Source: Halicephalobus mephisto
Lineage: Eukaryota > Nematoda > Chromadorea > Rhabditida > Panagrolaimidae
Length of the DNA stretch: 64,000 bases
Reading direction: 5' to 3'
NCBI GenBank assembly: GCA_009193035.1
Contig: SWDT01000049.1
Coordinates: 62,001 to 126,000, forward strand
Shown: positions 32,766-45,167 of the stretch, one piece after another
How positions within the stretch are numbered: the stretch's first letter is position 1
Layout: each line of letters opens with the position of its first letter
Notes under the pieces: model-generated
Seen by the model: the letters and a program-made list of their open reading frames with translations, nothing else
Database searches by the model: none
What the model was told of the DNA's origin: nothing
Program-made: the position numbers and the translations under genes

Positions 32766-34921
32766 ATGTCCATTTTCGTGATTTCGATCTTCTTCCTGTT
32801 TTGCGCACCCGTTTTTCCCAACTTGACTCTCAGCCGTTTTCAAACAACTGGTCAGTCTTCCGTCCCGCTCGCGAAGCCATTTTTACCGGATTTGCGCGCC
32901 TAAAAACCGCGTTTTCCTTTTTTCGATGTTTTAAATTAAGTAATTTTTAATTGTTTCAAATTATTAATTCTCTGTTATACAGTAACGAATATAAAAAACT
33001 GAAAATTTTCGAAACCTTTTAAATCGAACATTTTTGGAGTTTTCGCGTCAGGACCATTTCGTTCGAAAATTTTCATTTTTGATAATATTATTTTAGAAAA
33101 CAGTAAAAATTTAGGTTTCTTGGAATTTTTAGAGAATTTCGAAAATTTTACATGAAATTATTTTTTTTATTTTTTGAATAAAATTATTTTTAAAAATTCT
33201 AAAATTTTAAATTTTAAACTTTTTAGAGAATTTCGAAAATTCCACTCGGGACCACTTTTATTTAAAAAATTATTTTTAAAAATTTAAAATTAATAATGTT
33301 TTAGAAATTTCCACTTGGGACCATTTTTGAGAAAAAATTATTTTTTTAATAAAATTATTTTTAAAAATTTAAAATTAATAATTTTTTAGAAATTTCCACT
33401 TGGGACCGCTTTTTATAAAAAATTATTTTTAAAAATTTATAATTTTCTAGAAATTTCCACTTGGGACCACTTTTTATAAAAAATTATTTTTTTAATGAAA
33501 TTATTTTTAAAAATTAATAATTTTTTAGAAATTTCCACTTGGGACCGCTTTTTATAAAAAATTATTTTTTTAATGAAATTATTTTTAAAATTTTTCTAGA
33601 AATTTCCACTTGGGACCACTTTTGATAAAAATTAAATTTTTACAACAACATGATTCTAATTTTTTTTGAATAACCTTGAAATTTTTCCTTGAAAATCGTA
33701 GTGGAGCATCGTGATGAATGATTGATAAATTTGGCGCCTTGCTTTAGCTTTTTTTTGATTTTTTTTATTATTATAGAAAATTTTTCTGTAATCTAGTTAA
33801 CAGATAAGGACTTGTATTGTTCCGTATTTTTGGAAAAAAACCAATCAGATCGTTTTCTGCTCTTGAAAAAATGAAAAAACGGACTTTGGAAAATCTAACA
33901 TAATAAATTTTTTCAAAACAAAAAAAATAAATTCTAAATTTAAAAAAAATTGGAAATTAAAAAAAATAAATTTTAAATTCTAAAAAAATTTAGTTTTTAT
34001 GTTTTTTTTAAATTTTAAATTCTAAAATAATTAAAAAACTTTAAAATTAAATAAAAACTTTAAAAAAATTAATTTCAAAATTTTAAGACAAAATAGTTTT
34101 TTTTAAAAATTGAAAAAAAAGTTTTAAAAAATTGATTTTGGATTTGGTCTGTTTTTAAAATTTAAAATTTTCTTTTAGTTTTCAATTTTTTTTAATTTCT
34201 AAAATTTTTAAATTTTTATTTTAGAATTTTTTCCGCATATTTTAAAACTATTGAATTTTAATTTTAAGTTTTTTAAATTTAATTTTAATTTTTAATTTTT
34301 TTAAAAATTGAAAATATTTAATTTTAACCTTTTTAAAAATTTTTTAAAAACTTTATTTTATTTTAATTTTAATTTTAATTTTTCTATTTTTAATTTCTTT
34401 AATATTCTTTAAAACTTTATTAATTTTTAATTTTTTTTATTTTTATTTTTCTATTTTTAATTTCTTTAATATTCTTTAAAACTATTAATTTTTATTTTTC
34501 CACTTTTAATTTCTTTAATATTCTTTAAAACTTTATTAATTTTTAATTTTTTTTATTTTTATTTTTATTTTTCTACTTTTAATTTCTTTAATATTTTTTA
34601 AAACTTTATTAATTTTTAATTTTTTTTATTTTTATTTTGATAACTTGAAAGACCGATGTTTTTGTTATTGTGGCCAGTTTTAACTCACCGACAGACCAGA
34701 CAGAACCTCGGTCGACCATTATCCTCTTTGGTCCCCCGATCGACCCGGTTTAACTCTTTTTTCCATTCAGAAACTTGGGAAATTTTATTTTCGAAGATGA
34801 TTTTCGTCAAGTGGGTGATGATCCCTCAAAGTTGTCTGACATGATAAAAACAGATTTCAAGTATCTTCAGTCGACCTCGCGGAACAGTTTTATCGATTTT
34901 TTTAGGATTAAGAAAAACTAA
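32766..34921 (+). pseudogene. Candidate secreted-protein gene with an in-frame stop
   Basis: ATG 32766 begins a signal-peptide-like sequence (MSIFVISIFFLFCAPVFP) ending at CAACTG|GTCAGT after 32850, phase 1. The acceptor at 34691-34694 (CACCGACAG) gives an in-phase exon reading EPRSTIILFGPPIDPV, then TAA at 34751-34753. The same frame then continues open for 56 codons (FIFEDDFRQVGDDPSKLS ...) to 34921. Either the gene is broken, a sequence error exists, or the exon boundaries differ. The minus strand of 34690-34840 is also partly open, so even the strand is uncertain. Confidence 0.25.
33050..33620. repeat. Tandem repeat, about 6 copies of ~75-90 bp
   Basis: Each copy carries GAAATTTCCACTTGGGACCA followed by TTTTTATAAAAAATTATTTT. 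From 33620 to 34650 the sequence is T/A-rich low complexity. Confidence 0.75.
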
Positions 34922-35689
34922 AATTTTTTAAAATTTAATTACGAAAAATATTTTTATTATTTAATTATGTCCTCAGGGCTTGTTCCGAATTTGCATTTTT
35001 ATCGAATTAAGATTATTCCCAAGGACCGTTTTTCCTTTTTTGAATTTTTTCGAAAATGTCGATTTTTATATTTTTTGCGAAAATTAAAAAGGGTCTTTGT
35101 TCTAGAACACCTCAATGTCCAGTTTTAGACCTTCTGAGGAATTGCACGACACTTGCTTCTCTGGGATTTTTAGTCCCTAATTTTATAAAAAATTAAAAAT
35201 ATTTAACTTTATAAATTTAAAAAATTAAATATTTTTGATTTTATAAATTTCATAGAAAATTGAAAATATTTAACTTTATAAATTTAAAAAATTGAATATT
35301 TTTGATTTTATAAATTTTATAAAAAATTAAAAATATTTAATTTTATAAATTTCATAGAAAATTAAATATTTTTGATTTTATAAATTTTAAAAAATTAAAT
35401 ATTTTCAGTTTTGTAAAAAGTTAAATTTAAAAAAATTGAATATTTTCTATTTAAATTTTGTTGATCAATTTTATTAATAGTTAATATCGTAATTTTTGAC
35501 CGATCATATTGATTTAAAAATTTGAAAAATAAAAGACAGTATTTGGTTTTCAATTTCGTAAGATTTATATTTTTTCGTTTTTAGACTTATTGATTCCTGG
35601 ATTAACCCAAAATGCCAGTTAAGTAACCGAAACTTTTTAAAAAAAGTAATTTTAAAACCAGTGCGAGTCGATGGAAGGTAAATGTCTCA

Positions 35690-36310
35690 AGAGAACAATC
35701 GTAGAATTTTTTACTTCTTTAGACCAGTCTTGTCGGTTCTAAAAATGGCCTAAAATATCCGTTAAAAATATTTTTAAAAAATGATCAAAAAGTTGTTCGG
35801 CGATTTTTCTTAGAATATTTAACTATTGATTTCGTAATATTGATTTTATTTTTCTTATTTTAGGTCAGTTTTTTCACTTCTAAAATAACCTAAAATATCT
35901 ATTAAAAAATTTAAAAAAAATAATTTAAAAGTTATTTAATGATTTTTCCTTAGAATATTTAATCCCTGATTTCGTAATATTGATTTTATTTTTACTTTTT
36001 TAGGCCTATTTTTTTACTTCTAAAATGGCGTAAAATATCTATTAAAAATTTAAAAAAAAAGTAATCAAAAAGTTGTTCGGCGATTTTTCTTAGAATATTT
36101 AACTATTGAATTCGTAATATTGATTTTATTTTTCTTATTTTAGATCAGTTTTTTTACTTCTAAAATGACCTAAAATATCCATTAAAAATTTAAAAAAAAA
36201 TAATTTAAAAGTTATTTAATGATTCCTCCCTTGGATATTTAATCCCTGATTTCGTAATATCAATTTTATTTTTACTTTTTTAGGTCATTTTTTTTATTAT
36301 TTTTAAAATA
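35690..36310. repeat. Tandem array, inverted copy of the 20420-21060 array
   Basis: About four to five ~130-bp units such as GATTTCGTAATATTGATTTT, ACTTCTAAAATAACCTAAAA and ATTTAAAAGTTATTTAATGA. These are reverse complements of the array in the receptor intron 15 kb away. The sequence 34930-35690 is AT-rich with one GC-richer patch at 35100-35165. Confidence 0.8.
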
Positions 36311-36739
36311 GTCTAAAATGTCAATCAAAAAACCAAAAAACTGACCTAAAGGTTATTCAACAGTTCCTCTTTCGCGATTTCTGATCTTTAATTTTATGAA
36401 ATTAAGTTCATTTTTATCTTTCCTGACCAATTTTTATGGTTTTTAGAACATCAATGAAAAACATTTTAAAAATAAAAGAATTTTAAATTTAAAAAAAAAT
36501 TAAGAATTTTAGAAAATTTTTAAATTTCATTTTTTTTAAAATTTAAATTTTATTTTTTTTTAAATTAAAAAGTTTTTAATTTTTTTTAAATTTAAAATTT
36601 TATTTTTTTTTATTTAAGTTTTTTATTTTTTTTTAATTTAAAATTTTATTTCTTTTTAATTTAAAATTTTATTTTTTTTTATTTAAGTTTTTTATTTTTT
36701 TTTAATTTAAAATTTTATTTTTTTTAATTTTAAATTTAA

Positions 36740-36990
36740 ATTTACCAAAATTTAAGGACGAAATGCCGACGGAAGCGATTGTCACACGATTTTTGAGGAA
36801 TTTTTTTATGATCTGATAGCTCATTGTCTGATTGGACTTATCTGGCAGCCAATTTTTTGACGTCAAAGATTACTGGTCGGCCTTTTCACTCGATAATGAA
36901 TCAGTTTCCTTTCCCACGTCCCACGGAAAAACGCCTTTTTAGAGTTTCGGATTACATGCAAAATTTCGATTTTTTGGAATACAACGAAAC
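36740..36990. other. GC-richer exon-like island, strand unresolved
   Basis: On the plus strand a frame is open for 57 codons from an acceptor-like TCTGATAG to a TAA at about 36993 (segment ITGRPFHSIMNQFPFPRP). On the minus strand ATG 36824 opens MSYQIIKKFLKNRVTIAS up to a GTAAAT donor. Composition is unlike the surrounding AT repeats, so something coding or recently inserted is likely. No family recognised. Confidence 0.3.
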
Positions 36991-37019
36991 TTAAAATTGG
37001 AACTACTGTTTTAAACTTC

Positions 37020-37470
37020 AAATTTCAAAGAATTTCGGAAATTCGTGTCGGGACCCTTTTTTGAAAATATTTTTATTTTTTTTAATGTTTATAATATTAT
37101 TTTAAAAAATATTGAAAATTGATATTTTTTAATTTTTTAAAGAATTTTGAAAATATTTTCATTTTTTTTAATATATATAATATTATTTTTAAAAATATTG
37201 AAAATTGATATTTTTTAATTTTTTAAAGAATTTCGGAAATTCTTGCTAGGATCATTTTTAAAAAATATTTTTACTTTTTTTAATATTTATAATATTTTTA
37301 AAAATATTGGAAATTGATATTTTTTAAAGAATTTCAGAAATTCGTGTTCGGACTATTTTTAAAAAATACTTTTACTTTTTTTAATATCTATAATATTATT
37401 TCTAAAAAGTTTAATTTTTAATTTTTTAAAGAATTTCAGAAATTCGTGTCAGGACCATTTTTTAAATTTG
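37020..37470. repeat. Tandem repeat, about 4 copies of ~100 bp
   Basis: Units carry GAATTTCGGAAATTCGTGTC followed by GGGACC and AT-rich sequence. A further two-copy repeat (GAAAGTAATTGTAGAAGGAG) lies at 37990-38290. The stretch 37750-37860 is a small GC-richer patch open on both strands. Confidence 0.65.
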
Positions 37471-38648
37471 TTTTTTATTTTAACACATTGAGTACCATAA
37501 AATCGTTTATTTTTAACCAAAAACCGGAAAAACTGGAAAATTTTTGGTTTTAAAGATAATTATAATCCCATCATCGGGAACGTGATTTGACAGTTTTTCC
37601 TCTTAGATACTAAACACAAATCATCGCGCCCTTTTTTTCTCTCGGAGTTTTTCAACTTTCATTTGGCCTAAATTATTTCACATTATTTTTTCCTTGTTTC
37701 CTTAAAACTACCATTATTATTTGAATAATTTTATAATCGTTGATTTGTTTAATTTTGTTTATTTCTTTTTCGTTGACCGAATCTTCCGCGATGGTCACTT
37801 TGCAAAAGAAACAAATCGGTCGTTGAGTTCTCAAGGTTCAACTCCTTCAAGCGGAAATTCATTGTTTTTATATAAAATTGATTTTGTATGGAACTTTGTG
37901 CAAACTTGGTTTAGGAGAAATCGAATTCATATAAAATCGATTTTATATATGGAACTGATTTTCTATGAAGTTGAATTTCTTTAAAAAAGTTGATTTTCTT
38001 TGTCAAATTAGTTTTATATGAAATTATTTTTATATAAAAGTAATTGTAGAAGGAGTTTATTATATATAAAGTCAGTTTTATATATGGAATTAATTTTTTA
38101 CAAAGTTTATTTCATATATAAATTTGAGTTTACAAAAAGTTGATTTTCTGTGTGAAATTAGTTTTATATGAAATTATTTTTATATGAAAGTAATTGTAGA
38201 AGGAGTTTACTTTACTAAAAATCGGTTTTATATATGAAATTAATTTTTTACAAAGTTTATTTCATATATAAACTAAATTTCACATGAAGTTGACTTAACC
38301 TAGAATTGAATTCATAGGATTTTCAAAATGTAAAATTCACTTTACCTAATCTCCATTCTACATGAAGTTGTTCTTACAATATTCCCATCCGGAGTTTACT
38401 TCATATATGAAATTGTTTTTAGAATTTATTTCTGCATAAATTGATTTCCACTTGTCTCAAGAGCTTCCCGATCAGGAAACAGATTTCTCTTTTTTGTTGA
38501 CATAGCACTTTTGGAACTCCTATTTCGTGTGGCTAACTTTCTCCGCAAGCGATTGATCCTTTGTAACGTGTAAAATTGAATTTCCATAAGTATCGAATTG
38601 AATTTCAGCATGTCTGTTCCTATTTGAATTTTGTACTGTATATCAATC

Positions 38649-41584
38649 ATGCCGACAACGCTAGATTTGGGAACCTTATTCGAAGCTTTCGTTCAAGCAA
38701 CGACTCTTAGACAAATTCAGTTGTTATTTCACCAGATTTGCTTAAGTGCTGATATCGATCCTACGGATCACGTTAATCTCTATCAGAAGATCAGAAGGAT
38801 AGAAGACGGGAAAGTAAATTCCAAAGCTCAGAAATTATGGTCGCTTCTGGACAAAAGAAGAAATCACGCCGAGTACATGAAGCAATCGCCATGTTCGAAA
38901 ATGAGCGTTCTCGTCATTGGAGCAGGTAAGTTCAGATTCTTGTTATCCGACATGTGTTCCCTTAGGGCATCCACCTCCTTGACTCGCTCTGTTTTGGAAT
39001 TTTTTATTGGTTCTTAGCCTTTTTACAATGTTCGAAAACTGGTCCAAAAAGGGAAAAACGGATTTTCAATAATTCCTCCCCTTGGGAATTTTTGTCCTTT
39101 TTTATTTCTATTGATTTTCAGAATTTTTCGATCACTTGATTACTGTATTTGATTAATTTAGAAATGCAAAAACTAAAAAAATGAAAAACGGACTATTACA
39201 GTTGCTTTTTTTATATTCATTTCGAAAATTCTTTTTAAATATTTTTTCGGTCACTTGATTGTCGTATTAGACTCGTTTAGAAATAAAAAACCTCTCAAAA
39301 ATGAGAAATGAGGTCATTGTGAAATTGATGATATTTTATTGCTAAAATTTTTGATCATAAAGTTCAAATTTTATTATATTACCAAAGCACATTTTTGAGA
39401 TATTTCAAAAGATGAGAAAAACGATAAAAAAGTAATTAACTTTGAGGGAAAATTTTGATAATGTTTGAAATTCCATGATGATCGGGTTTTTTAGGTCCTT
39501 GTGGTCTTCGAGCCGCTATTGAGGCTGCTTTATTAGGAGCCAAAGTCATGGTTGTGGAACAAAGAGACAAATTTTCAAGAAATAATGTACTTCATCTTTG
39601 GGAATTTGTAATTCAAGATCTCAAATCTCTCGGAGCAAAGATTTTTTATCCCAAATTTTGTACGGGTTCAATTGAACATATTTCCATCAGACAACTTCAA
39701 TGTATTTTAACAAAAGTGGCTTTAGTGCTAGGAGTTCAAATTATGGATGGAATTTCGTTTTGTGATGTTATTGAACCGACTGAAAATCAAGGATGGAGAG
39801 CAAAATTTGAACCACATTGTCATCTTTTAAGTGAATTTGAATTTGATGCTTTGATTGGAGCTGATGGAAAACGGAATACTTTGCCAGGATTTCCAAGACA
39901 GGTAGTTAGAGGAAAATTAGCCATTGGAATAACAGCAAATTTTGTGAATAATAAATCTGCTGCAGAAGAAAAAGTACAAGAAATAAGTGGAGTAGCGTAT
40001 ATTTTTAATCAAGCGTTTTTCAAGGATATGTTGTCAGAAACAGGAGTGGATTTGGAAAATATTGTTTATTATAAAGATGAAACTCATTATTTTGTCATGT
40101 GTGCGAAAAAACAATCATTATTAGCTAAAGGTGTTATTAAAAAAGATTTTGATGATGTTGGATTATTACTTGCAAGAGAAAATGTAGATGAAGAAATGTT
40201 ATGTAAATATGCAATGCAAGCTGCAGATTTTGCAACAGAAGGAAAATTGCCACAATTGGAATATGCAAGAAATCATAGAAATCAATGTGATGTTGCTATG
40301 TTTGATTTTACTGCTTTGTATTCTGCAGTATTTTCGACAAAATTAATTGAAAGAAAAAAGAAAAGTTTAATAATGACAATAATTGGAGATTCACTTCATG
40401 AACCTTTTTGGCCGACGGGATCAGGATGTGCAAGAGGATTTTTGGGTGTTTTTGATGCTGTTTGGATGTTGAGATCGTTTGGATTGAATAAGAAATCTCC
40501 TGCTGAAATTATTTCTGAAAGAGAAAATGTTTTGAAACTTCTTGCTCAAACGACGAAGGAAAAAATGTGTAAAGCTTATCATAAGTACACTATTGATCCG
40601 AAAACTAGATATCAAACAATTGCAAGATCGGTGGAATTGATGCAAGTTATGGAAACTCAGATTGATTCGGATGTTAGAAATCATGGATTTGAGGAGTTTT
40701 ATCTTCCGCAATGGGGTATTGGTAGATCAACAATGGAATTTGACAGGAAATATAAATTGTTGAAATTTTGTCATCAAGCGTTATTAGCGTTTAGATTGAA
40801 AATAATTAATTTTAAAAGTTATTCATGGGGTGATGGAAAGGCCCTATGTGCTCTTGTGAGTAAATTCAGATCGGATTTGGTTGATTATATTTCGCTTTGT
40901 TCGATGGGAAATCCGGATTACATGTTAGATCAAGTTTTTAGTGTTCTTGAAGAAACATACGGTATTCAAAGGCCGTGTTGCAGTCATATTGGATGGGTTA
41001 ATATATCGGATGAAAGAAGAATAGACTATATTGAGGAAATTGTGAAATGTCTTAAGGAAGATCAAAATGGAATTTTACAAATTTTATCACCATCTGTGAA
41101 ATCTAATTTAAATATTTCGTCAAGAAAAAGAAAAACATATGTTTTTGATTTTTCAAAAACTAAAAAATCAGAACAAATTAAAAGAAGAGCAGGAGATTTG
41201 TTGAATGCTATGTCAAGTACAAGTAAGGTTGATAATGTGGATTTGGATGAAATAACAAAAAATGAAAATTCAGAAGAAAATTTAATTTCGAAATACAGTA
41301 ATAATTGTGAAGAAAATGAAAAAAATTTTATTTCAAAATCAAATGTAGAAAAATTAAATCCAGAAATTGTCTATAAAGTTAATCAAATTTTTACTGGTGA
41401 TTGGGAAAAATCAAAATGGAAAAAAATTTATGATGAAAAATATAATTTAACGAAAAAAATTGAAAAAGAAAAATTAAATAATATTCAACAAAAATTAGAA
41501 AATATCAATAATGGATACGGTAATTTTGATGAATATGGAAATGAAAAAACAAGGAATTCTAGTGTAAGCAGTCAAGAAGAAAAG
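38649..41584 (+). CDS. MICAL flavoprotein monooxygenase, N-terminal part (FAD domain and CH domain)
   Basis: Exon 38649-38925 joins exon 39495-41584 in phase (789 codons). After an N-terminal helical region the FAD-binding fold begins at about residue 87 with VLVIGAGPCGLRAAIEAALL and ends its first strand at VVEQRD. RNNVLHLWEF, HISIRQLQ, FDALIGADGKRNTLPGF and GDSLHEPFWPTG complete the MICAL hydroxylase signature. A calponin-homology domain follows at about 505-620 (SWGDGKALCALVSKFR). MICALs use FAD and NADPH to oxidise actin methionines and disassemble filaments. The exon's codon use is AT-biased (GAA, AAA, TTT). It ends AAAG|GTTAGT in phase 0 and should join the LIM part downstream, but no phase-matched acceptor was found; a phase-1 donor at about 41514 (TACG|GTAATT) would fit. 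Alternatively this is a separate gene running to a stop at 41686. Confidence 0.88.
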
Positions 41585-41814
41585 GTTAGTTTTTTTGTTT
41601 TTAATTTTTTTTTTTGGAAATGGGAAAGCTTTTGCGCGGGAAAATTGCTTATTTTTTGTATTTGTTATTGTGGATTTTTTGAATAGAGTTGTCTGTTTTT
41701 GGGAATTTTATATTTTATATTTTTGAATTGTTGGATTTTATGAATTTTCGAACTTGAACTGATTGATTTTAGTTTGGATTTTTTGATTTTTGAAATTCAA
41801 ATTGTCGATTAAGA

Positions 41815-42085
41815 GCAGATTCTTCGGTTTTTTGAATTTTAACTACTTAATTCGAATTAAATCATTTATTTTTATAATATAAACTACTTTGATTTATATT
41901 TTTGAATCATTTTTGAATTTTAACTGCTTAATTCGAATTAAATCATTTATTTTTGAATTTTAACTACTTAATTCGAATTAAACCATATTTATTTTCGAAC
42001 ATAAACTACTTTGATTTATATTTTTGAATCATATTTTTGAATTTTAACTGCTTAATTTGAATTAAATCATTTATTTTTGAATTGG
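41815..42085. repeat. Tandem repeat between the two MICAL parts
   Basis: Units of GAATTTTAACTACTTAATTC and GAATTAAATCATTTATTTTT alternate, with two copies of a ATAAACTACTTTGATTTATA segment. No clear exon between 41585 and 42128. Confidence 0.65.
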
Positions 42086-42128
42086 ATTTATTTTGAAATT
42101 TGTTTGAAAATTGACTAAAGTTTTCGAA

Positions 42129-45070
42129 ATGGACAGCTCTATGTTTGATGTAAAAATTAACCTGGCTGTTAGTGATCGTTGTCTTCAGCTTATGAAAGTT
42201 AACGCTGCTTCTGCCAGAGATGTCGTGAGATCTGACTTTTTGAAGAATATCCCGGATAAATATAAAGTAGGTTTTTTGCTTGCTTTTTTGCTTTTGCTTT
42301 TATTTGGAATTTTTTGTATATGAATTGTCTTTAGGAAATTGATGAAAAGATATCCAAAGCTGAGAACGTGCTGAAATTTAATCAATTATCTGGAGTGGAT
42401 ACTGTGTCGAAATTTAAAGAAGAACAAAAAGCGAATTTGAGACCGAAAGTTGTCAAAGTTCCTCCTCCAACGCTTCCGAAGCCGTTGATTACGTCTAGTA
42501 GTTCTTCGTTTGATGATGAAAGAGAGAATAGAGATCAAATAAGTTTCAAATCTGTTCAGAATAATGGATTTAATAGGAAACCACTAGCTAATCAAGATTT
42601 ATATGCTTCTGTGTTGCCGAGAAGGAAAAATTTATGTGCTCTTTGTGGAGTTGAAGTTTATTTGGCAGAACAAATGCATATTGACAAATTGATGATTCAT
42701 AAGAAATGCTTCAGATGTACGTATTGTTCACAACCATTGAGATTGGGAAATTGTGGTTTTGATAGAGGTTTAATGGATGAATATGGTCCTAGATGGTTTT
42801 GTCAACTTCATAATAATCTTCCATTAGGAGAAAAAATAGCAAGAATTAAAAAAAATGAAATTAAATGTAAAACAAGTGTAGCAATTGTACCTCCAAGACA
42901 AACGCCGATTTTTAAACCTATGGTTGCTGGTGAAAAATTGTCGGAAATTAAGGATTTTGAAAATGGAAAAAATTATTATATGAATATTAATAGTCCTGGT
43001 ATTTTGGCGAAAAAAACATTGGATAGAATGGCAGAAAGAAAAATTAAATTGGATAATTTGAAAACTCCAGAAAGAGTTGAATTTGAATGTTATAGAAATA
43101 AAATTAATAATAATGAAAAAATAAAAGAATTAGAAAGAAAATCACTAGAATCAAGTAGTTCAAATGATTTAGAAAGTTCACAAGATGATGAAATAGAAGA
43201 ATTAAATGATAATTTAAATTTAAAAGAAAATTATACTTCAACAGAAGATGAAGCAGATGATTTATGGACGGAATTTTCAGAAGTTTTGGAAAATACACTT
43301 ACTAAAAGTGGTGATTGTGAAAATTTTGAAATATCTGAAAAACAAGCGATTAAATGGATTGAAAATTTTAATAAAAGAGCATCATTATTAAGTAATTCAT
43401 CAAAAATGCAAGAAATAATGTATTTTACGCCGAAACAAAATTCACCAGAATTTTTTACACCGATTACTGTATGTAGTAGAAAACCATCGTTATATGAAAC
43501 AAGAATGAACTCGTTTGATGCAGACGATACTTTGACTAATGTTACGTCTATTTCTTCTCAATTGTCTCCTGGAAAATCTTACTGTATTAAAAAAGAAGAA
43601 AAAAATAAAATAGACATATTGTTTGATAATATGCCAAGTATCAAAAGAACGTCAAATAAGCAATTTAATAATGAAATAAATTATTCATTGTCAGAAAAAA
43701 ATGAAAATTTATTTGATACACCGAAAAGTCACTCGAGTGGATTGATGAAAGCGAAAATATTTAATCCATTAACGAACAGTCCGGTTGTTGTTTGTAAACC
43801 TGTTTTTGGAGCGTCTGAATCCCAGAAGGAAGCAAGTATGCTTGATAGAATTAAAAAATTAAAAATGAGAAGTTCAGAAAGAAGGGCTACTGTAGCTATT
43901 GATCCTGTTACAGTAGGAATTAAAAAAGAAACAGAAAATTTAGATAAATTAATTGAATCTGGAAATAAAATTGAAATTATTAATAATTATACAATAATGA
44001 AAAATGAAGAAATGAAAAAAATTAAATTTAATGATTCAGAAAAAAAAAGAAGATTAAGAGCCAAAACTTTGACAAACGGTATTCAACAAGATGATTTTAG
44101 AAAAGCAATGAATTATTTTTCGCCTGTTATTACTGCTTCACCGAAGAATATTAAAAAAGTTCAAAAAGAAGCAGAAAAAATTTTAAAAAGAAGAGAACAT
44201 GAAAGACAAAGAACAGCACAAGATGTTCAAAGAGGTCTTGATGAAACAGAGAATAGGATTAATGAAGTTAATAATGTAGGAATTGATCTAGAAAATGCTC
44301 TAAAGAATGGTAAGTTTTAATTTTATATATGAAAAATTGAAATTTTTAATTTTTTCATATATGAAAACTGAAATTTTTAATTTTATATATGAAAAATTGA
44401 AATTTTTAATTTTATATATGAAAAATTGGAATTTTTAATTTTATATATGAAAACTGAAATTTTTAATTTTATATATGGAAAATTGGAATTTTTAACTTTA
44501 TATATGAAAATTTAGATTTTTAATTTTATATATGAAAACTGAAATTTTTAATTTTATATATGAAAATTGTAGTTTTTTAATTTCTTTGTATAAAAATTGA
44601 GGTTTTTTAAGTTTTGCATATAATTAGTGTTTTTAAAGATCGATTTTTTTTTCTAATAATGATTATTTTTAGATCCGAAGAATGCTTGGTTACTGGAGAA
44701 TTGGCTTATGTATGTTCAAGAACTTCGACAATTAAAACTTCGTGAAGAAGATTTAAATCGTCGTGTTAGAGAAATCAGTATAAGTGAAGAATATCACAAA
44801 TTAAAAGCTCAATTATCAGAAATTCAAAATGATATAATACCTGGTGAATTAAGTCCTAATATTGAAAAAGAAACTAAAATAATGTCTAAAATAGTTAAAG
44901 TTCTTGAAGAACATCAAAATATTCGTAAAGAAATGGATGAAAATATTCGACAATCAAAAAAAACAATTTTTGATATTAAAAAACTTCTTGAAGAACGACA
45001 ACATAGCTTTCAAAATTTTGATCCTATATTTACAAGTTCGCTTCCACCAAAGTTTGATTTGTTTTGTTAA
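42129..45070 (+). CDS. MICAL C-terminal part: LIM domain and bMERB Rab-binding coiled coil
   Basis: Exons 42129-42266, 42335-44309 and 44673-45070 join in phase to 836 aa if started at ATG 42129. A LIM domain lies at about residues 147-205 with zinc ligands in CALCG, HKKCFRCTYC and WFCQLH. A long acidic, disordered linker follows. The last 140 residues are a charged coiled coil beginning PKNAWLLENWLMYVQELRQL with RREEDLNRR-like repeats, typical of the bMERB/DUF3585 domain that binds Rab8/Rab10-type GTPases. The domain order continues MICAL exactly, so this is most likely the 3' half of one gene with the FAD-CH part. A separate MICAL-like gene is possible because ATG 42129 is a good start and the junction is unresolved. 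Intron 44310-44672 is a TTTTATATATGAAAA tandem repeat. The gene is convergent with EMC1, 97 bp apart. Confidence 0.85.
44320..44600. repeat. Intronic tandem repeat, ~30-bp period
   Basis: About nine copies of TTTTATATATGAAAAATTGA or its close variant fill the last MICAL intron. Confidence 0.8.
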
Positions 45071-45167
45071 ATGTAAATATATCTGTGAAAAACAAAGTTT
45101 AATAGTAAAATTTAATTTTCATTATACCCACAAAAATAAAATTCACAACTACAAAAAATAATTAAAA

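Noticed and set aside
40421..40711. Antisense ORF within the MICAL exon
   Set aside because: The plus strand is clearly MICAL; the antisense frame results from codon bias.
41585..41686. MICAL reading on past 41584 to a stop at 41686
   Set aside because: The added sequence is T-rich and intron-like and starts with a good GTTAGT donor, so it was left out of the main model though mentioned as an alternative.
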